Assembly (NCBI RefSeq): GCF_035994185.1 | Contig: NZ_CP108538.1 | Location: 6,823,501 to 6,887,500, forward strand | Reading direction: 5' to 3' | Origin: Streptomyces sp. NBC_01217 | GTDB lineage: Bacteria; Actinomycetota; Actinomycetes; Streptomycetales; Streptomycetaceae | Length of the DNA: 64,000 bases | In this document: piece by piece, positions 46,701 to 55,129 of the stretch | Numbering within the stretch: the stretch's first letter is position 1 | Layout of the letters: each line of letters starts with the position of its first letter | Position numbers and translations under genes: made by a program | The notes under the pieces: model-generated | What the model was told of the DNA's origin: nothing | The model's database searches: none | Seen by the model: only the letters and a program-made list of their open reading frames with translations

Positions 46701-48177
46701 CCAGAAGGTCTAGCTCGCGGGCGGCACTCAGGCGTAATGCGAAGGCGTCGGCCTGCTCCTGCAGCATGCGTGATTCCGCCTGCGCGTCGCCCGCCGCCCT
46801 GAGCAGCTCGTTGCTGCGGGCACGCCATTGCCCGATTTTGTCCTGGGTCTCGCCTGTCACACGGTGGTGAGCACGGATTGTTTCGCGGGCCTCTTGCTCG
46901 GCCCGGGTGTAGCCCGCCCGCAGGGCTGCTGCTGCGGCGTCGAGGGCTTGAATGAACGGGGCCGCAGTGCGTTCAGCCTCCACGAGGGCCTGCTGGGCGC
47001 GGTTGTTGTTGTCCTGTGCCTGCGCGTGGCGTAGCGCGATCGGGACGCTCGCCCACGCCGTGCTCTGAAGCTCCGCCTCCGCTTTCTGCTTCTGGGTGGC
47101 CTCCTGCTGAGCGGTGATCTCGCCGAGCTGGAGCGTGTGGGCACACAACTGCACGTGCCGGACGTGCGCGTGGGCGAGCGCGCTGCTGCCCTTCGCGGCC
47201 TCCAGCGAGCCGTGAGTCTTCTTGAGAGCGGCGTTTCTCTCGCTCTCGGTGCTGGTGAGTTCGATGTGGCGTGCACGGACTGCGGAGGTGAGGTAGACGA
47301 GGTCCCTTTCGGCACCCTGGGCTGCACCGGCATGCTGGGAGTGCAGGTCGTGGAGGTCGGCGACGTTCTCGCATGCGCGGTGCATCTCTACAGCGAACTG
47401 CCGCTCCCTCTCCCACTGGGCACGCTTATCGTGTGCGGCGGCATAGCCGTGGAAGGCGGAGCCCAATTCGGTGTACTGGTCGTCGTCGGTGGCCTTGCGC
47501 AGGAGCCATTCGACGAAGGCGTTGGCGGTGTTGGTGGTGAAGGCAGCGGCGGCGTCGCTCTCCTTGGCGTTCATCCTGCGCTGCACGTCGAAGAGTTCGG
47601 GCTGCAGGCCGAGGCCGCGCTGGTGTTTCTCCCACTTCTCCTGGCCGTCGAGGAGGTGCAGTTCGAGCGCTTCTACCCGCTCTTTCCAGTCGCGCAGTTC
47701 TGTGCAGTAGTCCCCGTACGGAGTCCAGTGTCCCTCGCGGTGGAAGGGAAGCCGGTCGGCGTCCAGGGCTGCACAGGGGTGGAAGCTATAGAAACAGCGC
47801 TGCATCTTGCCGTCACGTTCGGGGGCCAGGACTTGTGCGGTCACCAGCAGCCGTCCGGTGCGGGCATCGGCCCATTCGAGGACCACGTGCGAGGGCTGTG
47901 CCATGGAGATGGTGAAGTTGCGCAGCGTCTCCAGGTCCTGGTGGTGAAAGGGGATGGTGGTGCAGGTGATGCCGGTGAGTAAGACGCCCTTGCCGCCGCC
48001 GTTTTGCAGCATGATCAGGCTGGCGGGTGCCGGGCGCTGGGTGACGTGTCCGGCGTCGGGAATCAGCGAGGCGGTCTCCACCTCGGCGCCGACGCCGGAG
48101 AAGTCCAGCGGCACGTCCTCGTACCGGGCATCGCGGGGGCCGAAGTTTCGCAGCAGGATGCGGTTGAGCTCATACAT
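43720..48177 (-). CDS. jetC: Wadjet SMC-like ATPase JetC
   Basis: 1485-residue SMC/MukB-like motor. The N-terminal head has LIMLQNGGGKGVLLTG (P-loop region, residues about 54-69). Long coiled-coil arms rich in Ala/Glu/Arg surround a central hinge-like globular part near residues 640-740. The C-terminal head has the ABC signature VFSGGQELTGAILLY and the Walker B region GGLLLLDNPIGRANAGYL. Oddities: the P-loop Lys is followed by Gly rather than Ser/Thr, and Walker B reads LLLLDN rather than ending in Asp-Glu. I cannot tell whether this is normal for the subtype. AAGGA lies eight bases before the ATG. It extrudes DNA loops with JetA and JetB. Confidence 0.9.
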   Translation of the reverse strand: MYELNRILLRNFGPRDARYEDVPLDFSGVGAEVETASLIPDAGHVTQRPAPASLIMLQNGGGKGVLLTGITCTTIPFHHQDLETLRNFTISMAQPSHVVLEWADARTGRLLVTAQVLAPERDGKMQRCFYSFHPCAALDADRLPFHREGHWTPYGDYCTELRDWKERVEALELHLLDGQEKWEKHQRGLGLQPELFDVQRRMNAKESDAAAAFTTNTANAFVEWLLRKATDDDQYTELGSAFHGYAAAHDKRAQWERERQFAVEMHRACENVADLHDLHSQHAGAAQGAERDLVYLTSAVRARHIELTSTESERNAALKKTHGSLEAAKGSSALAHAHVRHVQLCAHTLQLGEITAQQEATQKQKAEAELQSTAWASVPIALRHAQAQDNNNRAQQALVEAERTAAPFIQALDAAAAALRAGYTRAEQEARETIRAHHRVTGETQDKIGQWRARSNELLRAAGDAQAESRMLQEQADAFALRLSAARELDLLAPQESAADGAARTQDDARHIEQLLQEANQTRKSVKTERDRAQTALSEQQQLAWSARGAATAAAEETSRLRARAEDIRSNPLCGGLLEASSDELGAGDALRWLDDHADALQQLAERRAGGLESTLTHKRIDLQTDQALLALLDTSEGLMPAAAEVRELCGKLSEHGIHAVPGWQWMHDNVPASERQHVIRAHPELVGGIIVGGLDGLDSARDLMERLRPLPSAAVTVGTGERMLSAEAASDAGRFVVEPSPALHDEEAAAHERAAVHSRITELTREVDALTKRMTAARDLLRQIANWRDACGLRPVSELLGELEVLEAAAGDAESKLAEARTAAGEQEAALQGAEDECALRAERLKAAQKIAEKLARLAEGEFGASQAQARIKVLTGEKVARENELDSLAGQIGQAEKEVVRLARAIESAEQAAEGYVRSREEITSTSQAEQAHGDSGAPLLPLPSLQYRYLQAQDELRGVEVGEDQQVRAATARKALLASQAEWDKVTEPVRDLAETHSRDGRAGDAVQRDAILRALTVEIDSYDTSLQGLRDRASQLKERARNVEPAVLPNDEDASAWTPATVAEARELEARAADELGTAQNEERLAQDAFNTARRNQTSSTKDLAAFDRVLPMLETAVHGLTVPPDQPPYDGTAEAATSAARQAVTAHSTCRDAALQTERKLEGGVSRLKEVPGDVRFERLDIPLRTQISALESSHIPAMAATWTYALSSRVAALTSDLEGMAKARETLASHLSGHVTDLLQRLDQASRFSAFPEGDAPWSGQKFLTIRYKKPDLPALTAQMHESIDALAGNQRTRNLKGIDVVMRCLLAAVPRGFTAEVMKPNASQRLDRVPVEEMSRVFSGGQELTGAILLYCALAALRTSPGPRSRTRNGGLLLLDNPIGRANAGYLVDIQMEMAAALGIQLIYTTGLSDEDVTSRFPMRIQLRNDAEARSGLSLIRLEDQVRNALIPTPRIAPDHDAPEPVGLLSSARLYKKQDDTQ

Positions 48178-48201
48178 GGAGGAAGTCCTTGGGGAGGGCG
48201 G

Positions 48202-49020
48202 TCAGCTGAACAGGCCGTTGGCCAGCACGGAATCGTCCGGCGACGTCTGTGCTTCCGGTGATGGTTGTGCGAGGTCGGGTGCGTCCGTGGGCAGGGCGGC
48301 GACGCCCAGCGCGGCGAGTTCCTGCAGCATGTCGCGGGCGGCCTGGTCGCGGATCTGCAGCCGGTACTTGACGTGGGTGACGTAGGTGCCGGCGTTCTCG
48401 TCGCTGACCTTGCTGGCGAAGCCGTGGCTTTCCAGATGCGTGAACGCCCTTTTCACCAGGGCTCGAGTGGACGCCTGCGGTGCTCTGCCCGTCTGCGTCT
48501 TGGTGTTGCCCGTGGCGTTGCGGCGCAGGTAGGCCCGCCACAGTCCCTCCAACCCCAGCTGATCGGCGGGCGGATCGATGTCCTCGCCGGTGTGGGCAAG
48601 ACGGCGTTCGATGGCCGAGGCCCGGACGCGGACCTCGTCATCGACCTCCCGGACCGAGATCCGCCCGACATGCTCGTCGTTGTCGAGGTCTTCGGGACGG
48701 GGGAAGACCATGGCCGCAATCGTCAACTGGGCCAGCAGATACAGGGGGCGATCGGCGGTCTGCGGGACGAGTTCGGAGATGGAGACCGCGAAGTCGGTCT
48801 CGGATGTCGTGCCCAGGACCAGCCCGGTCTGCGGATGGACTTCCAGCACCGTCAGATCGAAGCCCTGGGCGACCTTCCGCACCACTTGCGCGAAGTCCGG
48901 CTCGGTGTCGAAGCGTTGGACGAGGCGGGCGTACTCGCCGGAGCGAGCGGGCGCCTTGCGGCGGGCCATCGCGAAGCCGACCATCCGGGCAGCGTCGGCA
49001 GCATCTTCGTGGCGGTTCAT
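48202..49020 (-). CDS. jetB: Wadjet MukE-like subunit JetB
   Basis: 272 residues, mostly helical, matching the KITE/MukE-type (DUF4194-like) subunit of Wadjet. Visible segments are YARLVQRFDTEPDFAQVVRK, LYLLAQLTIAAMVFPRPED and ALVKRAFTHLESHGFASKV (winged-helix-like). The central SELVPQTADRPLYLLAQ region resembles that of MukE-family proteins. The ATG at 49020 overlaps the jetA stop as ATGA, and jetC follows after 24 bases. Family assignment rests on size, fold pattern and operon position more than on signature residues. Confidence 0.8.
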   Translation of the reverse strand: MNRHEDAADAARMVGFAMARRKAPARSGEYARLVQRFDTEPDFAQVVRKVAQGFDLTVLEVHPQTGLVLGTTSETDFAVSISELVPQTADRPLYLLAQLTIAAMVFPRPEDLDNDEHVGRISVREVDDEVRVRASAIERRLAHTGEDIDPPADQLGLEGLWRAYLRRNATGNTKTQTGRAPQASTRALVKRAFTHLESHGFASKVSDENAGTYVTHVKYRLQIRDQAARDMLQELAALGVAALPTDAPDLAQPSPEAQTSPDDSVLANGLFS

Positions 49021-50567
49021 GCACTCTCCTGAGCAAGCGGACGGGCGTCAGGGCCTGGCGGGCGGCGCGGTGCGGGAAACACCGGCAGCGGCGTGTTCGT
49101 CTCCGCCGTCGTGGCGGTGCCCGCGGTGCGGACCAGAAGGAAGTCGCTGCCGCCGAATCGTTGGTCATTCAGGACCGTGCCGTCGTCGACGGCCACCACG
49201 GCGGCTTCGCCGTCGGCGAGTTCGCGCACGGGAATGAGCCGGAACAACTGCTGGACGCGGAGCTTCAGCAGCTCATCGGCTCCGGCATCCGGGCCGGTTC
49301 CGGGTCCGGGCTGACGTGTGGACTCCAGCAGGGCCGAGAGCCGTACGCCCCGGTCCGTGACGGCTGCCAGCAGAGCGTCCACCGCATGGTGCTGCTCGTC
49401 GCCGAAGGCGGAGGTGGTGTCGATCTGTGTCCAGTCGTGCTCGTCCTGGACGGCTACCAGCTCCCCGCCGGCCTCCTCGGCAACCTGGGTGAGCCCCTCC
49501 AGGTAGTCAGGCAGATACATCACACGGGGGCGTACCGGCCCCATGACCGCGCGGGTGAATGCCTCCAAAGGGCCCAGGCATGCATCGAGGGAGAGTTCCA
49601 GTACCGGTTGAAGGAGCTGCTCATGCAGGTGGACGCGGGTGTGAATCGCCGGAGCGACGAATACCTGGCGGTCTTGTTGCCGCCGGAATTCCGGACCGAC
49701 TTCCATCAGCATCCTGATCAGCTGCGCATGACGCTTCCAGCACTCGTGGATGAGTTCTGCGAGGTCTTGCAGCTGTCTGCGCTTGCGGTCATCGGCGGTG
49801 GCTTCCAGCAACTGGTTGACCCGCTCTTTTTGCATCGTCTCGGCCTCGGAGCGGCTGCGAACGTGCTCCAGCGCCTCATCGACGGTGTCTTTGACTTCCG
49901 TGTCCCAGTCCACCGCCCGCACATTGCGCTTCATCGATTCGATGCGCCCGTGGATGTCTTTGGCGTACCGGATGCTGTGGATCTGTGCGTTCTGCGCGGC
50001 CTGCCACGCCTCGCTGATCCGTGAACGCCTCAGCAGCGCCTCCAGTTTGGCTTCAGCGGCGATCTGTTCCGAGGCGATGTCGACATCGATCGCATGCACC
50101 AGCACGGTGATCGCCGCGTCGGTGGCGATCAGCGCGGCCTGACCCACATGATCAGGGACTTCCTTGAGGATCTGGAAGGACGCTGTGCGCGTCTCGAATC
50201 CCTCGTCGGTCATGTGCCCGACGTCGTGGTGGAAGGCACGGTCGCGTTCTTCGGTGTTGATCAGCCGCTCGGTCACCCAGCGGGCGACCGCCCGGTACTC
50301 CTCCCCCGTCCGCTCCGGCAGCTGCAGGGCGGCGAACTCGGCCACGTGTTCCACGACAGCGTCCTGCCGCACGGCCGAGGTCATGTCCGTGCGCAGGGTC
50401 ACGAAGTCAATGGCGGCCAAGGCCAGCTCGGCCATGCGGTATCGGTCCCACCCGCGTTCCTTCTTGGCCTTGCTGCTGTCCAGGGCCACCAGCGGGGAGC
50501 CCACGGCCAGGGCCCGGATCCGCAAGGTGATGCTCTCGTAAACTATCGAAGGCTCTTCGAAGATCAC
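49017..50567 (-). CDS. jetA: Wadjet kleisin-like subunit JetA
   Basis: 516 residues, MukF/kleisin-like. The N-terminal region is a winged-helix-type domain (MAELALAAIDFVTLRTDMT and EEYRAVARWVTERLINTEE). A long helical middle follows (EQIAAEAKLEALLRRSRIS and ETMQKERVNQLLEATADDR), then a C-terminal wing-like part (LLKLRVQQLFRLIPVREL) and a Pro-rich tail. A GTG start at 50567 is supported by GGGGGA eight bases upstream. It is the first gene of the Wadjet operon. JetA bridges JetC heads and recruits JetB. Whether it is the DUF3375 (type I) or another subtype cannot be decided by eye. Confidence 0.82.
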   Translation of the reverse strand: MIFEEPSIVYESITLRIRALAVGSPLVALDSSKAKKERGWDRYRMAELALAAIDFVTLRTDMTSAVRQDAVVEHVAEFAALQLPERTGEEYRAVARWVTERLINTEERDRAFHHDVGHMTDEGFETRTASFQILKEVPDHVGQAALIATDAAITVLVHAIDVDIASEQIAAEAKLEALLRRSRISEAWQAAQNAQIHSIRYAKDIHGRIESMKRNVRAVDWDTEVKDTVDEALEHVRSRSEAETMQKERVNQLLEATADDRKRRQLQDLAELIHECWKRHAQLIRMLMEVGPEFRRQQDRQVFVAPAIHTRVHLHEQLLQPVLELSLDACLGPLEAFTRAVMGPVRPRVMYLPDYLEGLTQVAEEAGGELVAVQDEHDWTQIDTTSAFGDEQHHAVDALLAAVTDRGVRLSALLESTRQPGPGTGPDAGADELLKLRVQQLFRLIPVRELADGEAAVVAVDDGTVLNDQRFGGSDFLLVRTAGTATTAETNTPLPVFPAPRRPPGPDARPLAQESA

Positions 50568-50841
50568 CAGTTCTGTCCCCCAAGTTCATTTCTGGCGCGC
50601 TGAGTTCAAGCTAAAACACGGCACTGACAATGGTCGTGGAATTCGAACGCATGGCTTATTTCCTGCGGGGTCATTGGCGGATGTATTGGAGCCCGGGGGC
50701 ACGCTTCAGGTCGAGTGTGAAGCTGGCGACTCCGTCGGTGCTGTCGGTCAGGGTGAGCGTGTAGCCGTTCCCGGAGTAGGTGTCTGGTCCGGAGCGGGTG
50801 AGTGGGTCCCTTGTGCCGCGGCGCCAGAGGCAGCACGGCTC
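50568..50841 (-). other. Region upstream of jetA with a possible coding remnant
   Basis: Besides the presumed jetA promoter, the minus strand contains an open stretch ending at a TGA near 50687. It reads DTYSGNGYTLTLTDSTDG then FTLDLKRAPGLQYIRQ. This looks like the C-terminal beta domain of an exported protein but has no start in frame; a TAG at 50844 precedes it. It is probably a relic. Nothing else was recognised. Confidence 0.3.
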
Positions 50842-51018
50842 CTACTTCCGCTTCCGTGAGCGCTTCGGCTCCCGCTCAACGATCACGGTCTGAGGCGCGG
50901 CAGGCACCTCGTCGACAGACACCGGGTCGAAGTGTCCTGGGGAGCTCCTGTGCATCGCCTCGACGTACACGGCCGCGGGGTCGCGCATGCGGCAGCTGAG
51001 GATGTCTTGGAAGTTCAT
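50842..51018 (-). CDS. Small hypothetical protein
   Basis: A 58-residue frame starting MNFQDILSCRMRDPAAVY and ending in the basic tail EREPKRSRKRK. Codon use is GC3-rich and the composition is protein-like, but no family is recognised. No strong ribosome-binding site was noted. It could be a short cargo gene or the first part of a gene broken by the TAG that separates it from the in-frame remnant downstream. Bases 51019-51346 hold no other gene I can support. Confidence 0.35.
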   Translation of the reverse strand: MNFQDILSCRMRDPAAVYVEAMHRSSPGHFDPVSVDEVPAAPQTVIVEREPKRSRKRK

Positions 51019-51346
51019 CGCGACCGTCTCTGACGGCCATGAAGCCCAAGTACGCCTCTCTGTGCCTGACGGGCGGAATAGAGCAGGTGCTTAGAAGGCG
51101 CCTGCTCTATCCTCGCGTTTCCTGGCCGCCGAGGGGCAGGTATGGGTGGGTTCGAGCGGATTCGCCGACAGCAGACATATTGAGTCCCGTACGGACTGGA
51201 TTAACTCGGCGAAGGAAGCAAACCTAGAGCGGTCTTGAGAAAGCAGAACCTGCTCTCTGCGCATCAGTCGGGACCGCGAGAGGTGCGTCGCGGGCGCAAC
51301 ATAGCCGACGATCGCCGGTTGGCCAAACCGGCGCTTCTCCAGACCA

Positions 51347-52021
51347 TTGAATGACCAGGGGACGCCGACGCGTCCCGATGTCTCGTGTGAGGAGTCGTGT
51401 AGCTTGTCGAAGCTGGCAGTAGGTGAATCGTCCTTGCTCTCTGCGGACCATGTTCGCGCCCTTCTGGAGTGGGTCCAGGAGAACTCTTCGGGGGCTGTTT
51501 TCCCTTTCCTCGCCTCTATGGCGGGCACCGCGCTTTCGCCTGGCGAAGCAGCCTCGGTCCGGGTGAAGGACGTGACGCTCCCGGACGGGGAGTTCGGGGA
51601 GGTGTTGGTCCGAGCCGGCGAGGGCCGGAGGGTTCCTGTCTCCCCGGACATCGTGGGTGTGCTGAGGCGCTGGATCGACGAGGCGGATTTGGAAGCTGAA
51701 GATCTGCTGTTCCCGGCCGAGCGGGGTGGGCCGTTGGCGTCCTCCGAGTACAAGAGGGCGTGGAGGCAGGCTCGCCAAGCGCTGTTGAGCCCGGGCGAGG
51801 TGCAGGCGGGCTTGGGGGAGCAGGTCTCCAGCCTGCGTGACTCCTGTCTGGACCGCTGGCTCGGGGCGGGCGTTCCGGCATGGGGTGTCGCCGAGTGGGC
51901 TGGCGTGAGTGCGAGCTGGATTGCGCTGCGGTACCCGCACCGCTTCCGGCTGGAAGACGTCGAGATCGACTGGGAGCACCTGGAAGAGATCCTGCGCCTT
52001 CCGGACATTCCCGAGCGGTAG
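51347..52021 (+). CDS. Degenerate tyrosine-recombinase-like protein
   Basis: 224 residues with the fold pattern of a tyrosine recombinase catalytic domain but altered active site. GTALSPGEAASVRVKDVTL corresponds to the first-Arg region with Glu retained and Arg missing. VSSLRDSCLDRWLGAGVP has an Arg but Asp-Ser instead of the HxxR layout. VAEWAGVSASWIALRYPHR shows Val where His is expected (AEWAGHS) and keeps a Tyr. A TTG near 51400 with GAGGAG upstream is an alternative start. It was probably an integrase that lost catalysis, or a recombination-directing accessory factor. It lies just upstream of the excisionase and the intact integrase. Confidence 0.6.
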   Translation: MNDQGTPTRPDVSCEESCSLSKLAVGESSLLSADHVRALLEWVQENSSGAVFPFLASMAGTALSPGEAASVRVKDVTLPDGEFGEVLVRAGEGRRVPVSPDIVGVLRRWIDEADLEAEDLLFPAERGGPLASSEYKRAWRQARQALLSPGEVQAGLGEQVSSLRDSCLDRWLGAGVPAWGVAEWAGVSASWIALRYPHRFRLEDVEIDWEHLEEILRLPDIPER

Positions 52022-52249
52022 TTTCCCCTCTCGCGCTCCGACTCACGATCCGAGCGCGAGACCACCCGCCGAGCACATTTCGAACGTCGGCGGTCCACGC
52101 CGCACGCGGCCGTGTCACATGGCTCGCCCCCCAGCGATTTGGTCCCACTGCCCTACAGGGCCGGTTGACCTGCGCCGTGGACTGCCGGCAGCCCGGCTGA
52201 ATCAATTCACCTGCTTGGTCTTTCCCCCTCTGTTTCCGAGGACTCGCGC
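52022..52249. other. Intergenic region before excisionase
   Basis: 228 bases with no gene, hairpin or repeat recognised. It should contain the promoter for the xis-int pair; GAGGA lies seven bases before the xis ATG. Confidence 0.3.
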
Positions 52250-52456
52250 ATGCCTGCCCGTTTGCTGTCCATTCCCGCTGTCGCCGCCGCCCTGGACGTC
52301 GACCGCCGCACCGTCTACCGCTTCATCGCCGCCGGTGACCTCCCCGTCGTCGACCTGCGCACCGGGACGGAACGATCTCGCGTCCGTGTCCCTGCTGCCG
52401 GGCTTGAGGAGTTCATCGCCAGGAGATTGGTTGGTTCCCCGCGCCCCCGTCGGTGA
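52250..52456 (+). CDS. xis: Excisionase-type HTH protein
   Basis: 68-residue MerR/HTH_17-type DNA-binding protein. The helix-turn-helix is LLSIPAVAAALDVDRRTVYR then FIAAGDLPVVDL, followed by a basic tail RRLVGSPRPRR. It starts with ATG preceded by GAGGA. It lies 66 bases upstream of the integrase on the same strand, the usual place of the recombination directionality factor in actinomycete integrative elements. The function is inferred from size, HTH type and position. Confidence 0.8.
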   Translation: MPARLLSIPAVAAALDVDRRTVYRFIAAGDLPVVDLRTGTERSRVRVPAAGLEEFIARRLVGSPRPRR

Positions 52457-52522
52457 TCTCTCGCGTTTAGTCCAGCCCTCACCGTTTCCGAATAAAGGAG
52501 TAGTACCGCGTACCTGCGCAAA

Positions 52523-53611
52523 TTGAAGTCTGGCAAGTGGCAGGCGACCGTTCGTAACCGGGCCGGAGACCGGTTCAGCGAGTCTTTCCCCCTCAAGGCC
52601 CAGGCGCGGGCCTGGGGCATCGAGCTGGAGACCCAGTTCGCCCGCGGAGGCATGCGCGACCCGCGGGCCGGCGAGATCGCGTTCCGGGAGTGGCACGACC
52701 GGTGGTGGAACGCCCGCATCGTCGAACCCCACACGCTGCGGGGCGACGCGTCCAGCATCAAGAATCACGTCATGTCCTACTGGGCTGACTGGGAAATGCG
52801 GGCCATCACCCGCATGGACGTCCAGAGCTGGATACGCTCCCTGGTCGAGAAGGGCGCAGGCCCTGCCGCGATCAAGCGGGCCTACAACCTGACGTCGTCC
52901 ATCATGCGCGCGGCGGTCGACGACGATGTGATCGCGGTGAGCCCGTGCCGCAGCATCGATCTGCCGCCCATCGCGGTCAAACCGCCGCAGTGGTTCACGC
53001 CCGACCAGGCGCAGAGCATCCTCGACGGACTCGCCTCCGCCTGGCGGACGATGTGCCTGCTCGGCTTCTACACCGGACTGCGCTGGGGGGAGCTCTCCGG
53101 CCTACACCGCCACCGCATCGACACACGCCGCTCCCGCCTGTTCGTCGTGGAGGTCAACACCAAGAGCGGCATCAAGGAGTACCCCAAGAGCTCCAAGAGC
53201 CGCCGGGAGGTCCCGCTCCCGCCCCACGTCCTGGAGGCCCTCGAAAGCCACATCCACCGGCTCGACCGCGACGCAGTAGTCTTCACGACCATCACCAAGG
53301 GCCGCTCCGGACGCCTCCTGGCCGACAGCAACTGGCGCCGGCAGACCTGGTGGCCTGCTGTCGAGGCTGCCTACCATTTCGGCGACGACGGCGAGTTGCA
53401 GCTCGTCCCGCACTACCCGCCGCACTCCATGCGCCACACCTGCGCTTCGTGGCTCGTCCAGAGGGGAGTCTCGCTCTACGAAGTCCAGCACCTTCTCGGC
53501 CACGAGAGCTTCCAGACCACCCAGCGCTACGCCCACCTACAGCCGGACGCCCACAAGGCCGTGCTGGGAGCCTGGGAACGCATGGAAACCCCGCTTACCA
53601 TTGGCGCATGA
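52523..53611 (+). CDS. int: Tyrosine-type site-specific integrase
   Basis: 362-residue integrase. The N-terminal SAM-like core-binding region is WADWEMRAITRMDVQSWI. The catalytic residues are complete: Arg in LGFYTGLRWGELSGLH, Lys near TKSGIKEYPKSSKSRRE, HSMRHTCASWLVQRG (H-x-x-R), LLGHESFQTTQRYAHLQ (His and nucleophile Tyr). Start choice is uncertain: AAAGGAG at 52494-52500 is 13 bases before a CTG (52514) and 22 before the TTG used here, and protein-like sequence (AYLRKLKSGKW) extends upstream. It should catalyse integration and excision of the defence island. A strong terminator follows. Confidence 0.9.
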   Translation: MKSGKWQATVRNRAGDRFSESFPLKAQARAWGIELETQFARGGMRDPRAGEIAFREWHDRWWNARIVEPHTLRGDASSIKNHVMSYWADWEMRAITRMDVQSWIRSLVEKGAGPAAIKRAYNLTSSIMRAAVDDDVIAVSPCRSIDLPPIAVKPPQWFTPDQAQSILDGLASAWRTMCLLGFYTGLRWGELSGLHRHRIDTRRSRLFVVEVNTKSGIKEYPKSSKSRREVPLPPHVLEALESHIHRLDRDAVVFTTITKGRSGRLLADSNWRRQTWWPAVEAAYHFGDDGELQLVPHYPPHSMRHTCASWLVQRGVSLYEVQHLLGHESFQTTQRYAHLQPDAHKAVLGAWERMETPLTIGA

Positions 53612-53616
53612 ACGTT

Positions 53617-53649
53617 CCTTCGCCCTGTCCTCCACGGACAGGGCGAAGG
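53617..53649. terminator. Bidirectional intrinsic terminator-like hairpin
   Basis: A perfect 14-bp stem (53617-53630 with 53636-53649) and a five-base loop, directly after the integrase stop and before the end of the convergent gene at 53675. It has no T-run, as is common in Streptomyces. Confidence 0.8.
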
Positions 53650-53674
53650 CGTTTCCCGGTTGGACCGGGCCGGG

Positions 53675-55129
53675 TCACGTTCGCGGGCCGGTTGACCGGT
53701 CGCCGGGAAGCGTCCAGCGGCCGTCGGCGTCGAACGGCCACGCGTAGGCGTAGGCATCGATCTTCGCCAGCTCACGCAGCACCTCCCGCCCGGCAGGCGG
53801 ATCCACAGGAGTGCGCAAGGGTCCCTTCAGAGGGTCGAGTTGCACCGCGTACGCCTCAGCCCATTCCAGCCAGTGCGCCTCGTCCGCCGCAACCGGCGCG
53901 TCGCCTGCTCGGGCGCGGGCTGCCTGGCAGAAGGCGCGGATATCGTCGGCCTGCCGCCAGGCCCGAATCTGCCCGGTAAGAACCGTCATCCGGTGCTGCT
54001 CGATCTGCTGCTCGCGAGCCCGCGCGACGGCCGCGTACCAGCGGCGCCGCTGTTCGGCCTCACGCAGCTCCTCCTCCCGCTCCCGGCGGTCGGCTTCCGC
54101 CGCAAGGCGTTCGAGATCCTGCAGTAGATGTCCCAGCCTTGACTCCAATGTCCACCGGGCGCCGTCGCTGTACGAGTACGAGTACGAGTGCTGGTACCAG
54201 CTCCCGGAGGGCGCGCCGAGAGCGAGGCGGCCGTTGAACTCTTCGTCGTACTTGGGCAGGCGCGTCCAGGGATTGCGCTCCTGCTGACGGCGCTCCTGCG
54301 GGGTCGGCTCGTGCGGGACCTTGGTCGTTCGCTCCGTGAGCACGAGGGGAAAGGCCCGGCACCGGATCACGATCGCGACCGTGTGTACAGCTTCACCGCG
54401 TTTCAGGTCGCTCTGGGTCTCGACCGTGTAGCCGCGGCCTTCTGCTTCAGTAAACAGTGCGTGCATGATCCGCAAGGCTCGGTCGGCGCGTGGACGCGAC
54501 AGGTACAGCGGGATGACTTCCGGCTTGCCCCTGGTGTCGACCACCTTCTGGGATCGGCCGAGAGCCTTGCGCGTCGCACGAACGAGACGATGAGGTTGGT
54601 TGAGGGTCTCCGGCACGTCGACGGTCGGCACGGGAGGAGGCTGGGCGGCCTTCTCAACCTCCTCGTCAATCAGCGTGAAGACACAGTCGCCGCGCTGTCG
54701 GCCGTTCCACCGCAGCTTGTGCCCTGTGGGCACGTGCCCATGGTGGAGCGCGTCGTAGTACGCCGCCCGCCATCGACCTCGGGTCTGCGCGGCAGGATCG
54801 GGAACCGTGATCTTCCCGGAGGCCGACTGCAGGCGGGAGATCAGCTCGGTTCCAGCGGCCGGAGCCAGCGCGGCCTGGGCGGCATCGCCCTTCAGCCTCT
54901 CCTTCTCGGCCTGCACCTGTCGCGGATGCTTGCCGTGCTTGAGGTAGTAACGGCCGTCCGCAGTGACTACGGCGACGTGTCCGCTCCCGCGCCAGGTCCG
55001 CTTGATCAGGTCCCGTTGTTCCAAGGCCCAGGATGTTTGAGTCCGGGCAGGTGGGATGGGCATCGCACTGGAGGCTGCTGCGATCTCACGGAGCAAGTCG
55101 ACTTGGGGCTCCGTCAACATGTACTTCAC
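53675..55129 (-). CDS. Unknown protein, attachment-site-associated family, copy 2
   Basis: 484 residues from a GTG at 55129 with GGAG eight bases upstream; the frame is open to 55234. The N-terminus is winged-helix-like (TEPQVDLLREIAAASSAM, ALEQRDLIKRTWRGSG, VTADGRYYLKHGKHP). The order of segments matches copy 1: TELISRLQSASGKITVPD, GDCVFTLIDEEVEKA, LRIMHALFTEAEGRGYTV, then a charged helical region and a Trp-rich tail (AYAWPFDADGRWTLPGD). A TACGAG triplicate on the plus strand near 54173 encodes an SYSYSYS stretch. It lies between the integrase and the right attachment-type repeat. No function is recognised; N-terminal DNA binding is inferred. Confidence 0.7.
   Translation of the reverse strand: MKYMLTEPQVDLLREIAAASSAMPIPPARTQTSWALEQRDLIKRTWRGSGHVAVVTADGRYYLKHGKHPRQVQAEKERLKGDAAQAALAPAAGTELISRLQSASGKITVPDPAAQTRGRWRAAYYDALHHGHVPTGHKLRWNGRQRGDCVFTLIDEEVEKAAQPPPVPTVDVPETLNQPHRLVRATRKALGRSQKVVDTRGKPEVIPLYLSRPRADRALRIMHALFTEAEGRGYTVETQSDLKRGEAVHTVAIVIRCRAFPLVLTERTTKVPHEPTPQERRQQERNPWTRLPKYDEEFNGRLALGAPSGSWYQHSYSYSYSDGARWTLESRLGHLLQDLERLAAEADRREREEELREAEQRRRWYAAVARAREQQIEQHRMTVLTGQIRAWRQADDIRAFCQAARARAGDAPVAADEAHWLEWAEAYAVQLDPLKGPLRTPVDPPAGREVLRELAKIDAYAYAWPFDADGRWTLPGDRSTGPRT

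Noticed and set aside
54173..54191. TACGAG tandem repeat as possible regulatory or phase-variable site
   Set aside because: It is inside a gene, in units of six bases that preserve the frame (SYSYSYS), so it is simply a low-complexity codon repeat.
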